This document shows, one piece after another, positions 14,278-22,642 of a stretch of DNA of 64,000 nt. This stretch comes from Mesorhizobium sp. (lineage in GTDB: Bacteria > Pseudomonadota > Alphaproteobacteria > Rhizobiales > Rhizobiaceae), in the NCBI RefSeq assembly GCF_023954305.1, contig NZ_JAMLIG010000005.1, positions 12,322 through 76,321 of the forward strand, given 5' to 3'. The notes beneath the pieces are model-generated. The model made no database searches and was not told where the DNA came from. It was given only the letters and a program-made list of their open reading frames with translations. A program made the position numbers and the translations under genes. Each line of letters starts with the position of its first letter. Position 1 is the first letter of the stretch.

Positions 14278-16061
14278 TGCCGGGCCTCCGGCGGCAGATA
14301 AAGGGCATGTCCCTCCGCCTCGCGACGGGCTTCGGCAACCACGCTCTCGGGGAAAGCAGGGAGAACCTGCCCGACGATGCGATCATGCGCGCGGCCGAAC
14401 TTCATTGCCCAGTCTGCGGCGGAGAGACCCACCCGTTGCTCTTTGATAAATTGCAGGAACGCGATGATCGCCGGCAGCTTGCGTGCGGTGATGACGGCGT
14501 TGCGGCATTCGAGGCAGCCCCAGAAGGGTTGCGGACAAGGCGCGCCGGCTTCCCCGAAGGGGCTGCGGTCAAAGCCTGAGCACGCCGCCAGCCAAACATC
14601 CTGTTCGCCGTCCAGAAGAGCGTCAACATCGCTGTTCTCTTCGGAAACGCCCTTGCTCAGGCGCCATGAGTCCTCGTCGTTAGGCGCCAATACGATCGGG
14701 CCGGCGGCCGCAGCGACTTCAGAAAATGCCTCGGCAACGGTGGCTTCGTGCAGCGGTCGCAGCGAGGGGATATCAGCGTAGTGACGCGCGGCGATCTCCG
14801 GCGTATGACCGACGGCGAAACGCGCCATATGGCCCTCGGTCTTCAGATACCAGAGTGCCTTGTGGGTCTTGCGCAAGCGAGAAAGAACAAGGCGGAGAGG
14901 CTCCCCATCGTCATCGATGAGATCATGCCCCTTTATCCATCTGGCGACGAGCTCCTGCTGATGCTCCAGACCTGCACGAAGCTGCTTCCGCCCGGTATAA
15001 TAATAGAGCCAAAGGTTCTCGCTTGGGACGAACTGCCGTGTGAATCCCGTTGCCTCGATCAGCTTGCGGATCAGACCGCCCGGTGTTCCGATCCCGCCAT
15101 CACGGACGCGAATGTACTTGTACTCAGCGCCGCGGGCACGCCGCTTAACGTAGGCGATCTCGATCGTGCCGGGTCCGGGATTTTGAAGGCAGTCGATCGT
15201 CAACGCCTTGCAGCATTCGAGCTCCAGGCCGGTCTCCAGAGATAGGAACGTCAGAAGCGGTGGAATATCCATGGCATGTAGATGGAAACGTGCGTGTAGA
15301 TCTTCGGCTAGGGTCGAGACCGGGAGACCGAGGCGCAGCCTCATGAAATAGAGCCTCTTGAAGATACTGTCGCCGCTGCTGAGCCTGCCAGAAGCAACAA
15401 TCCGGGCGTTGGCTTCGTCGGTCACTCTGCGGAGACTGGCATCGCCGCCGTCACCATCGAGCGGCTTCCCGATCCGTCTGAATATCTTGGCGATATCAGC
15501 GCGGGCCGCATCACGAAGCTGCCTTGCAACGAAGGGGCTATAAGCGTCACGCGGCTGCGAGCGACCGACGGATCGTGCAATGGTATAGGCCAAGCGACGA
15601 CGGACGCCTTCGTCCAGAAGACCAGGTTGGTCGGCGTCGATCGAGCGCAAGGCGAGAATGGCCTTGGCGAGAACGGTATGCCGGTGAATAGGCTTCATCC
15701 CGCCGGCTTCGAGAAAAGCTTCGTATCCTTCGATGTCTTCAGCGCGCAGATCGGCGGGCGTCTTTGCCGTGGAGTGCTCGCGCAGATACGCGAAAAACTT
15801 CAGATAGCCCTGCAAGTGCTGTTTGATCGTGCTCCGCGCACCCAGCGAGCCACCAAGCCCGGACTGCCGACGAAGAGCACCTGCGAAAGGAATGGCGAGC
15901 TGTCGCGGATGCACATCGACAAGGTCAACTTCGACAGTCCCGCCGTAGCGCGCCTCGATGTTGAAGCGAAGTCCGAGTACCGGATCGCTGGCGTGCGGGG
16001 GAACAGCGCCATCGGCTGGTGCAAAGCGAACCGCGGTTCCCTTGCGCGGACGCCCCCTCAC
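14274..16061 (-). CDS. Tyrosine recombinase, second of the trio (RitB-like)
   Basis: 595 residues from a GTG at 16061. This start overlaps the stop of the first recombinase (GTGA) and has GGAGG seven bases upstream, so the longer frame to 16430 is rejected. There is an N-terminal SAM-like DNA-binding part (STIKQHLQGYLKFFAYLREHS), then a catalytic domain with LRKTHKA (box II) and VGHTPEIAARHYADI (final Tyr). A zinc-like cluster CPQPFWGCLECRN is near the C-terminus. It is the middle gene of the overlapping trio. Confidence 0.85.
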   Translation of the reverse strand: MRGRPRKGTAVRFAPADGAVPPHASDPVLGLRFNIEARYGGTVEVDLVDVHPRQLAIPFAGALRRQSGLGGSLGARSTIKQHLQGYLKFFAYLREHSTAKTPADLRAEDIEGYEAFLEAGGMKPIHRHTVLAKAILALRSIDADQPGLLDEGVRRRLAYTIARSVGRSQPRDAYSPFVARQLRDAARADIAKIFRRIGKPLDGDGGDASLRRVTDEANARIVASGRLSSGDSIFKRLYFMRLRLGLPVSTLAEDLHARFHLHAMDIPPLLTFLSLETGLELECCKALTIDCLQNPGPGTIEIAYVKRRARGAEYKYIRVRDGGIGTPGGLIRKLIEATGFTRQFVPSENLWLYYYTGRKQLRAGLEHQQELVARWIKGHDLIDDDGEPLRLVLSRLRKTHKALWYLKTEGHMARFAVGHTPEIAARHYADIPSLRPLHEATVAEAFSEVAAAAGPIVLAPNDEDSWRLSKGVSEENSDVDALLDGEQDVWLAACSGFDRSPFGEAGAPCPQPFWGCLECRNAVITARKLPAIIAFLQFIKEQRVGLSAADWAMKFGRAHDRIVGQVLPAFPESVVAEARREAEGHALYLPPEARQ

Positions 16062-17482
16062 AGCGAGGCCTCCGAAGGAAGCAGCGCCAGGAGTTCCTCG
16101 ACTGCCGCATCGACGGTATCGGCACGCGTCGCGATGTGGTCGAGGTAAATATAGGTCGTCGTCAGGCTGGCATGGCCGAGAAGCCGTTGTACCTGCTGGA
16201 GAGGATCGCCAAGAACTTGCCGATATCCCTCCATCGGCCCGGCAGGCAAAGCTGCATCGCGGAGACGATGCTGAATGAGCATCGCCAGCATGTGAACGGC
16301 GAAGGTGTGACGGAGCTGATGCGGGCTGATGCTGATATCGAAACCAAAGGACCTGCACCGGCTGGAGGCACGGGCGAAAGCGACTTCCCAGGAGTTCGGC
16401 TGCACCGGCAAGCCGATCTCCGAAAGCCACAATATCGCCGGTTCGGTCGGTGTGCCGTCTCTGTCGCAGATAATGATCCGAGCGCGTTCATCCGGGCCGA
16501 GCAGGTCGAGTGCAATATCGCCGCCACCAATCAACCGTAGCCGGGCAGCATGCCGATCCCGATGAACGCAGATCGGCCGGTCGATCGATTGCCACTCCGA
16601 GCGCCGCTGGAACTTCGCGACGGCATGGGCACGTTCGACATCGACATAGGCACGCACCTGTTCGAGCAGTCGAGCGGGAACGAGAATCTGGCGACCGCGA
16701 TCGCCCTTGGTCTGGGCATCCGGCAAATCCAGCCAGACCTGACGGCCCGGACGCTGATCGGTGAGAACGAGATCGGAGGTGAAGAGAGATGACGCTTCTT
16801 CCAGCCGAAGCCCTGTGGTCACCAGGAGATCGGAGAACAGCGCATTGCGAATGCCGTTGCGATCTCGGGCACCGGGGCGTGTACGGCCGTCAGGAAGGAG
16901 CCCTCTGAGGCCGACATCCCGAAACCGCCGATAGTCATCGAGCGTGACGAAACTGACGTCCGCTCGACGCGCGGCGGGTTCATAAGCATCGTTCCGTGCC
17001 GCAATCTGCACCCGTCGTCCAGCGTGCCCCTGCCTCCAGACCGAGCGATGCGTGAAGGGTGCTTCCGCAATCAACCCTTCCTGCATACCCCAGCGATATA
17101 GTCGGTCGAGGCAGGCGACGGCGCGATTCCAGGAGGCAGCGGAGATGCGCTGCCCCGCGTCGGCACGGCGCCGGACGCGGTGATAGGCAAGGACATCATG
17201 CCGGTCGGCTTGCCATATCGTCTTCGCGCAGGCTTCCGAAAGAAAACGAGTCCAGACAAGAACGTCGTAGCCATAGGCGCGAAGGGAATGGCGGGAGCGA
17301 ACGCCGTTGAGAGGAAGGTCGCGGAAAAAGCGATCCAGATCAGGATCGTATAGCGCCCCGTCCCGGAGGATCATTGGGACATGGGCGTCAAGGCCCTCCG
17401 CTGATCTGCGCTCCTGAATGGTGATGCTTGAAGCTGCGATTACATTGTCCACAAGTTGTTCAACCTTCCCCCGGACCCCCAT
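16058..17482 (-). CDS. Tyrosine recombinase, first of the trio (RitA-like)
   Basis: A tyrosine integrase of about 474 residues. The N-terminal core-binding domain includes HSLRAYGYDVLVWTRFL. The catalytic residues are in TTGLRLEE (Arg I), HQLRHTF (H-x-x-R), and LLGHASLTTTYIYLDH (His/Trp position and Tyr nucleophile). I used the ATG at 17482; a TTG at 17500 extends it by six residues and neither has a good Shine-Dalgarno sequence. The stop overlaps the second recombinase gene. The 14-bp inverted repeat at 17526-17578 lies just upstream. Confidence 0.87.
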   Translation of the reverse strand: MGVRGKVEQLVDNVIAASSITIQERRSAEGLDAHVPMILRDGALYDPDLDRFFRDLPLNGVRSRHSLRAYGYDVLVWTRFLSEACAKTIWQADRHDVLAYHRVRRRADAGQRISAASWNRAVACLDRLYRWGMQEGLIAEAPFTHRSVWRQGHAGRRVQIAARNDAYEPAARRADVSFVTLDDYRRFRDVGLRGLLPDGRTRPGARDRNGIRNALFSDLLVTTGLRLEEASSLFTSDLVLTDQRPGRQVWLDLPDAQTKGDRGRQILVPARLLEQVRAYVDVERAHAVAKFQRRSEWQSIDRPICVHRDRHAARLRLIGGGDIALDLLGPDERARIIICDRDGTPTEPAILWLSEIGLPVQPNSWEVAFARASSRCRSFGFDISISPHQLRHTFAVHMLAMLIQHRLRDAALPAGPMEGYRQVLGDPLQQVQRLLGHASLTTTYIYLDHIATRADTVDAAVEELLALLPSEASL

Positions 17483-17525
17483 CCGGGGAGCCAGTTTCAA
17501 CGAAGGAGTTCAACTTGCCCGGCGC

Positions 17526-17578
17526 TATCCAGGCCGGCCTCCGCCAGCTATGTGGGAGCGCTGCGGCCGGCCTGGATA
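17526..17578. repeat. 14-bp perfect inverted repeat upstream of the recombinase trio
   Basis: Arms TATCCAGGCCGGCC (17526-17539) and GGCCGGCCTGGATA (17565-17578) with a 25-base spacer. It lies between the element's right terminal repeat and the first recombinase gene. It could be a subterminal recombinase-binding site or an operator for the trio. Confidence 0.65.
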
Positions 17579-17633
17579 ACGCCTCCGTCAGTCCTATTGC
17601 ATCGACATCAGCAGGACACTGGGAGTCGGTGCA

Positions 17634-17646
17634 GACTGTCAAGATA
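17634..17646. repeat. Right terminal inverted repeat of the RIT-type element
   Basis: GACTGTCAAGATA, followed by one base and then the GGCAA duplication. It also supplies the TGA that ends the ardC 5' fragment. Confidence 0.8.
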
Positions 17647-18391
17647 AGGCAACCAGTTCCTCGCGGGCGTAGCCTTGGTCGCCCCATGCCTTGCGGCCGA
17701 GATCGCGGGCAAGGCGGCTTTCATGGCGGGTCCAGTGGACACATTCATGCCCGAGCGTGGTCGCGTGGGCCTCGGCCGACACGAAAGCCTCGAACGGCGG
17801 CATGCCGATGTAATCCGCGTCGATCTTGTAGAAGGCCGAATTGCCGCCCTCGCGAATATCCGCGCCGAGATTGGCGAAGAAGGCATCGGCGTGGGGGATA
17901 CGCTGCTTGTTATCCGATCCGGGCGGAACCGTCGCGGCGGCGTAGTAGTGGGCGGGCAGGTTGTCGATCTGGTCGGCGCAAAAGACGCTGTATCCCTTCA
18001 TAAACGGGATTCGGCGCTCGACTTCCTCGCCCTGCTCGTTTTCCTCCCTGCGCTCGATGGCGCTGGCATAGACGACAAGGGCTGACTTCTCGCCACGGCG
18101 AACCTGCCCGCCAAGAAGCGCGGCCTGCTTGTAGGTCAGCCAGTAGGCGGAAGCGTATCCGCGTTCGGAAGCCTCCATCCACAAAAGCACCGTATTGATA
18201 CCGCGATAGGGGATGCCGTTATGGCGCAAGGGGCGGACAGGGGCGCCGCAGGCGCCCCATGGCTGCATCCATGGGCGGGCGCCTTTTTCAAGCTCCTCGA
18301 TGATCTTCCTCGTGATGCGTTCATAAACATCGGCGCGGGGAGCGGCGTCGGGATCGCGCCGGACGCGGCGGCGTGGCTTGTCGGTGGTCAT
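17639..18391 (-). pseudogene. 5' fragment of the interrupted ardC
   Basis: Residues 1-248 of an ArdC protein (ssDNA-binding N-domain: ADVYERITRKIIEELEKG...YRGINTVLLW; metallopeptidase motif HECVH at 215-219) followed by Leu-Ser and a stop contributed by the inserted element. The intact gene would encode about 329 residues with the fragment at 10571-10820. The 250-residue product keeps the DNA-binding part and HExxH but loses the last ~80 residues. The start ATG at 18391 has GAGGAGA upstream, and the leader is repeat copy C. Confidence 0.88.
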
Positions 18392-18399
18392 GGCTAATC

Positions 18400-18710
18400 T
18401 CCTCTTGTCCCGCGAAGCGGTTTCCTGTCCCGAAGGGGCAGGAGCCCCGCTCCTGCCCCCCGAGGCGTCGCCGGCGAGACCGGGAGAGAGGGGGCGCAAG
18501 GGACGGCGCAGAGCGCGGCGCTCGAGGACGCCCTGGCGGCCTCGATCGACGCGCGGCCGGCTGGTGCGCAACGCGGTTGCATCCCCCTGCGGGTGCGACC
18601 GACTTGCTGCACCAGGCGGTCAAGGCGGCCCCTTGCGGGGGGAGAGAGGGCAGCGCCCGCTTTCCCCCACCAGACAGACGGACCGGGCCGCCCCTGGGCG
18701 GCCGCCGCTC
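18400..18710. repeat. Leader repeat, copy C (diverged, in front of ardC)
   Basis: About 310 bases related to the first ~318 bases of copies A and B, with scattered substitutions and small indels. Homology with copy A continues to the start codon (both have GGCTAAT before the ATG on the plus strand). The hairpin becomes a perfect 10-bp stem here (GGGGCAGGAG/CTCCTGCCCC). It fills most of the gap between ardC and the transporter operon; the rest (18711-18806) is the promoter of that operon. Confidence 0.85.
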
Positions 18711-18733
18711 CAAGCGATATGCCAGCGACCCTA

Positions 18734-18773
18734 TTGACAGTATCTTGGTAAGATACTACTGGAATGTTAATAG
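18734..18773 (+). promoter_or_regulatory. Promoter and palindromic operator of the first Liv-type operon
   Basis: TTGACA (18734-18739) runs into the palindrome AGTATCTT-GGT-AAGATACT (18739-18757). Possible -10 elements are TACTGG (17-base spacing) or TAATAG (18768-18773, with TTGGTA as -35). The sequence ATCTTGGTAAGATACTA matches 29295-29311 at 14 of 17 positions, so the GntR regulator at 28496-29185 may bind both (inference). Confidence 0.55.
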
Positions 18774-18806
18774 GATTGCAGCCATTCAACGGGAGGAGAT
18801 GGGACT

Positions 18807-19985
18807 ATGCCTACGTGGTGGAATGTTATGCGTGCCGGCGTGTTCGGAGCCGGATTGACCCTGAGCCAAGTTGCGCAGGCGCAGGAGGTGGTCAAGATCG
18901 GTCAGATCGAGGCACTGACTGGCCCTACTGCGACCTACGGCTGGATGTCGGCGCAAGGTGCTGGGCTCGCCGTTGACGAGATCAACGCGGCCGGCGGGTT
19001 CGCCGTCGGCGACAAGACCTACAAGCTCGAGTTAATGCAACTCGATACACGTGGCGAGCCCCGCGAAGCCACGGTCCAGTTCCGCCAGTTGATGGAGGGC
19101 GAGGTCAAGTTCGTATTCGGGCCGTTCCTCACCAATGTGTTCAACGCGATCGAACCGATCGCGAATCAGTACAATGGCAAGTTCCTGATGTTCACCGGCG
19201 CGACGTCCGCCCATGCGGCGCTCCAGCAACCGGATCGTGACTACCTGCTGCGAACCTGGAACTGGGATGCGGGCTCGAGCGGCTTCGGCACGCTGATGGT
19301 CGACTATCTGACGAAGCTGGAAACCAAGAAGGTTGCCATGCTCTTTCAGAACGATGCATTCGGCAAGACCGCCGTGGATATCTATTCCGGGCTTTTTAAG
19401 GAAGCCGGGATAGAACTTACTGTCGAGATGTTCGAGCCCGGAACCAAGGATTTCAGCGCCGCGCTTGCGAAGCTGGCCGCCGGCGAGCCGGACATCCTGT
19501 TCCCGGGTTATTCGGATGCCGTGCTCAACGACATCGTCAGGCAGTCCACGGAGTCGGGGTTCGGCGACCGCTTCTTCATCGTCCGAGGCTCGATCGGCCC
19601 AGCGCTGAGGAACAAGGACGCCATTCAGGACTACATTGCCTACGTCCCGAAGGATTTCGAGAGCGCGGAGAAGAGCGATCCGAAGATCGCAAAATTCATC
19701 GAAAGCTACAAGAATTTCTACAAGCGCGACTTCCCTTATGACCAGGCGCCGCTGTGCTCCTCGTCATGCTACGATCATGTCTACATGCTGGTCGAGGCCA
19801 TGAAGCAGGCAGGAACCGTCGACGACGTCGGCAAGATCCGCGAGGCGCTTCTGAACATGACGTATGACGGCCTCTGGAGGATCACCTACGACCAGACCGG
19901 CGAGGCGGTGTTCAACTTCGACATCATCCATGTCCGCAACGGCGGCGCTATCGAGACGGTCCATTACGACCCGACCCAGGAATAG
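18807..19985 (+). CDS. Branched-chain amino acid-type ABC transporter substrate-binding protein
   Basis: 392 residues with an N-terminal signal peptide ending ...QVAQAQE (about residue 26), then a type I periplasmic binding fold (VVKIGQIEALTGPTATYGWMSAQGAGLAVDEINAAGG), the LivK/aromatic-acid family pattern. It captures the ligand in the periplasm for the permeases encoded downstream. Members bind branched-chain amino acids, amides, urea or aromatic acids; the neighbouring acyl-CoA enzymes favour a carboxylic acid. The start has GGAGGAG nine bases upstream. It is the first gene of a six-gene plus-strand operon and is followed by a strong hairpin. Confidence 0.88.
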   Translation: MPTWWNVMRAGVFGAGLTLSQVAQAQEVVKIGQIEALTGPTATYGWMSAQGAGLAVDEINAAGGFAVGDKTYKLELMQLDTRGEPREATVQFRQLMEGEVKFVFGPFLTNVFNAIEPIANQYNGKFLMFTGATSAHAALQQPDRDYLLRTWNWDAGSSGFGTLMVDYLTKLETKKVAMLFQNDAFGKTAVDIYSGLFKEAGIELTVEMFEPGTKDFSAALAKLAAGEPDILFPGYSDAVLNDIVRQSTESGFGDRFFIVRGSIGPALRNKDAIQDYIAYVPKDFESAEKSDPKIAKFIESYKNFYKRDFPYDQAPLCSSSCYDHVYMLVEAMKQAGTVDDVGKIREALLNMTYDGLWRITYDQTGEAVFNFDIIHVRNGGAIETVHYDPTQE

Positions 19986-19991
19986 CTCCCC

Positions 19992-20034
19992 GACGCTCCC
20001 GCGACTGAGCGGGAGCGTCCGCATCCGGTTTTTT
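19992..20034 (+). terminator. Intra-operon hairpin with T-run after the binding-protein gene
   Basis: GACGCTCCCGC (19992-20002), loop GACTGA, GCGGGAGCGTC (20009-20019), an 11-bp perfect stem, then nine bases and TTTTTT (20029-20034). It probably terminates part of the transcripts or protects the upstream message, so that more binding protein than permease is made. Confidence 0.65.
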
Positions 20035-20086
20035 CAATCCATCACGGAAGCGCAAGGTCTGCCTGGCTTCCAAGGGGTTCGATTCA

Positions 20087-20947
20087 ATGACACAGCTGGT
20101 CATCGGCCAACTGCTCAACGGCGTGATCGTGGGTTCGCTCTACGGCATCCTCGCCCTGGGCGTGACGCTTACATTCGGGCTCACCGGCGTCGTGAACTTC
20201 GCGCTTGGTGCATTCATGATGCTCGGGGCCTACGGTACATGGTATTTCTATGATGTCATCGGTTTCCCTTATCCGCTGGCGGTTCTCGCGGCGGTGATCG
20301 TGGTGAGCATCCTGGGCCTCGTCTCGGACCTGGCATTGTTCCGCTACACGCGCGGCAACCTCGTCAACGGCCTCCTGGTCTCGATAGGCTTGATCTTCAT
20401 ATTCGAGGCCATGGTGCTGACGGCTTTCACGACAACGCCGAAAGACCTTTCCTACGTACTGCCCGGAGCAGTGAAGTTTGCCGGGATCACGCTACCCAAG
20501 ATCAGGGTGGCAGTGTGCGCCGTCTTCGTCGTGGTGATCGTCGGCACGTATCTGGCGCTTACGCGCACATGGCTCGGACGTGCCGCCTTCGCCTACTCAC
20601 AGAATTCGGAGGCGGCGGCGCTCATGGGTGTCAGGACCGGGCGCCTCCAAACCTTGGTGGTCGTCTATTCGACGGCGCTGGCAGGGCTCGGTGGCGGTCT
20701 CTACGCCAGCATGTACTCCATAGAGCCGACGATAGGCGCGTTCTACATCCTGAAGGCGGTCGAGGCCGCTATCCTGGCCGGCGTCGGCAGCGTGATCGGG
20801 GCTCTTGGGGGCGGCATCATCCTCGGCATAAGCGAGAACATAGGATCGGTGTTCTTTCCCGCCGCGTTCAGGGATGTCTATGGACTCGTCTTCCTGATCG
20901 CCATCCTGCTCGTCCGTCCAGGCGGGCTCTTCGGAGATCGGTCATGA
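20087..20947 (+). CDS. Branched-chain-type ABC transporter permease (LivH-like)
   Basis: 286 residues, strongly hydrophobic with about eight membrane segments, starting GQLLNGVIVGSLYGILALGVTLTFGLTGVVNFALGAFMMLGAY, which is the LivH N-terminal signature. It forms the inner-membrane channel with the LivM-like protein, whose ATG overlaps its stop (ATGA). It is 101 bases after the binding-protein gene, with the hairpin between. Confidence 0.9.
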   Translation: MTQLVIGQLLNGVIVGSLYGILALGVTLTFGLTGVVNFALGAFMMLGAYGTWYFYDVIGFPYPLAVLAAVIVVSILGLVSDLALFRYTRGNLVNGLLVSIGLIFIFEAMVLTAFTTTPKDLSYVLPGAVKFAGITLPKIRVAVCAVFVVVIVGTYLALTRTWLGRAAFAYSQNSEAAALMGVRTGRLQTLVVVYSTALAGLGGGLYASMYSIEPTIGAFYILKAVEAAILAGVGSVIGALGGGIILGISENIGSVFFPAAFRDVYGLVFLIAILLVRPGGLFGDRS

Positions 20948-21882
20948 GATATGCTGTCCTGATCGGGCTGTTCATCGCCCTTTTGGCTCCGCTCGCAATA
21001 ACGAGCGGTTCCGTCCTGACTATTGCAGTCTACGCGTTCATGGCGGCGTCACTGGCTGTAAGCTTCAACCTGATTTTCGGGTTCACGGGCCAGCTGTCGC
21101 TGTTCCATGCCGCCTCCTTCGGGGTGTCCGCATACATCGTCACCATTCTCGTCACGACGTTCGGCTGGAACTTCTGGTTGGCGCTCGTGCCGGCGCTCGC
21201 GACTGTGATCCTGCTCTCGCTCTTTGTCGGGACCATCTGCTTCCGGTTCAAGCTGAAAGAATTCTACTTCGCCGTCGTCACGATGGCGTTTTCGGAAGTG
21301 CTCCGCCTCATCACGGTGAACTGGTACAGCGTCACTAACGGCTCGCTTGGCATGACTGTGGTTGAGCGGCCAATTATCTGGACCCCTTGGGGGAGCTTTG
21401 CAATCTCGAGTGGGGTGGCGTGGTACTACCTGACTCTTGCGTTGCTTGTGATCATTTACGTGATCTGTCGTCGCATCCTGACGTCGTGGATTGGACGCTG
21501 CCTGGCTGCGATCCGCCTCAACGACCAGCTTGGCGAAACGCTCGGAATCAACGTGTTCAAGTACAAACTGTTGAGCTTCTCGATCGGGAGCGCGCTTGCC
21601 GGCCTGGTCGGGGCTTTCTACGGCTTCTTTTCGGGGTTCGTCGAGCCGCACTATTTCTCCATCCCACTCAGCCTCGACATCATCGCGATGGTGCTTCTCG
21701 GAGGTGTCAACTCCCTCATCGGCCCGGTTATCGGCGCGTTTGTCCTGACCGCCCTGCCGCATGTCATCGAGTTGAGCGCGGAACTGCGCATCGCGCTCTA
21801 CGGCTCCATCCTTATCTTCGTAATCCTGGTGATGCCGAAAGGCATTGTCGGCCTTCTGACGAGCAAAAAACATGCTCCTTGA
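20944..21882 (+). CDS. Branched-chain-type ABC transporter permease (LivM-like)
   Basis: 312 residues, about nine membrane segments. The LivM-family segment SFNLIFGFTGQLSLFHAASFGVSAYIV and the EAA-like loop (IGRCLAAIRLNDQLGETLGINVFKYKLLSF) that contacts the ATPase are visible. The true start is ATG 20944, overlapping the previous stop; the longer frame upstream shadows the LivH gene. The 3' end overlaps the LivG-like gene by 11 bases. Confidence 0.9.
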   Translation: MRYAVLIGLFIALLAPLAITSGSVLTIAVYAFMAASLAVSFNLIFGFTGQLSLFHAASFGVSAYIVTILVTTFGWNFWLALVPALATVILLSLFVGTICFRFKLKEFYFAVVTMAFSEVLRLITVNWYSVTNGSLGMTVVERPIIWTPWGSFAISSGVAWYYLTLALLVIIYVICRRILTSWIGRCLAAIRLNDQLGETLGINVFKYKLLSFSIGSALAGLVGAFYGFFSGFVEPHYFSIPLSLDIIAMVLLGGVNSLIGPVIGAFVLTALPHVIELSAELRIALYGSILIFVILVMPKGIVGLLTSKKHAP

Positions 21883-22642
21883 CGTTCGCAACCTCACCAA
21901 ACGCTTCGGCGGGCTCACCGCCGTCTCCAACGTATCCTTTGGGATCGAGCGGGGCGAGATCATCGGTATTTTCGGCCCCAATGGGTCTGGAAAAACCACC
22001 ACGCTCAGCCTGATCGCAGGGATACTCAAGCCCACCAGCGGAGTTGTCCTGTGGAAGGAAAGGGACATTAGTTCCCTAGCGCCCTTCGAGGTCGCTCAAC
22101 TCGGGCTGGTCAAGACGTTCCAGAACCCGCAGCTCTTTCCGGAGCTAACGGTTGCCCAGCATATGCGGATTGCATGCCATCTGCACATCAAGCGGGAACT
22201 TGGCGCCGGACGTCTCAAGACGTTGCTCAAGGGGATGCCGGAGGCGCTCGACCGCACGCTGGAAAGCAAGATCGAAAAGATGCTCGAGCTTTGCCGGCTG
22301 TCCGCCCTGCGCGACGAGGAGGCGGGCGCGCTGTCCTATGGCGGCGAGAAGATGCTGGGCGTAGCAATGGGGATGGTATGCGACCCCGAGCTGCTGTTAC
22401 TGGACGAGCCGGCCTCCGGCCTCGGTCACGACGAGATCACCAATCTCGACGGGGTTCTGCGCGACCTCAAATCGCATGGTGTGACGCTCTGCATCATCGA
22501 CCACAAGGTAGGATTTCTCGGCCGTCTGGCAGATCGTTCCATCGCACTGCATCACGGCGCAGTCATCGCCACCGGCAAGACGGAGGACGTTCTCGCGAGC
22601 GAAGCCGTCGTCGTCGCCTATCTGGGCAAGAAACATGCTTGA
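21872..22642 (+). CDS. ABC transporter ATP-binding protein (LivG-like)
   Basis: 256 residues. Walker A is GPNGSGKTTT (near residue 34), the signature is LSYGGEKM, and Walker B is LLLLDEPASGLG. It has the insert between Walker A and the signature typical of LivG. It energises the LivHM-like permease. It overlaps genes on both sides, supporting a single transcript. Confidence 0.9.
   Translation: MLLDVRNLTKRFGGLTAVSNVSFGIERGEIIGIFGPNGSGKTTTLSLIAGILKPTSGVVLWKERDISSLAPFEVAQLGLVKTFQNPQLFPELTVAQHMRIACHLHIKRELGAGRLKTLLKGMPEALDRTLESKIEKMLELCRLSALRDEEAGALSYGGEKMLGVAMGMVCDPELLLLDEPASGLGHDEITNLDGVLRDLKSHGVTLCIIDHKVGFLGRLADRSIALHHGAVIATGKTEDVLASEAVVVAYLGKKHA

Larger units (their letters stand above)
10817..17652. 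mobile_element. RIT-type (recombinase-in-trio) element with ardC cargo, inserted in ardC
   Basis: The insert is bounded by GGCAA at both ends (10817-10821 and 17648-17652), a 5-bp duplication of the ardC target. Near-terminal inverted repeats are TATCCTGACAGTC (10824-10836) and GACTGTCAAGATA (17634-17646), 12 of 13 matching. Inside, all on the minus strand, are three overlapping tyrosine recombinase genes (17482-12103) and a complete ardC (11781-10879). Three consecutive recombinases with overlapping ends are the hallmark of RIT elements. The host ardC reading frame is restored exactly when the element and one GGCAA are removed. Confidence 0.85.

Noticed and set aside
10817..17652. Reading the three integrases as the integration module of the whole conjugative element
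   Set aside because: The trio is enclosed by its own inverted repeats and target duplication inside ardC, so it is a separate insertion; the integrase of the larger element is not in the window.
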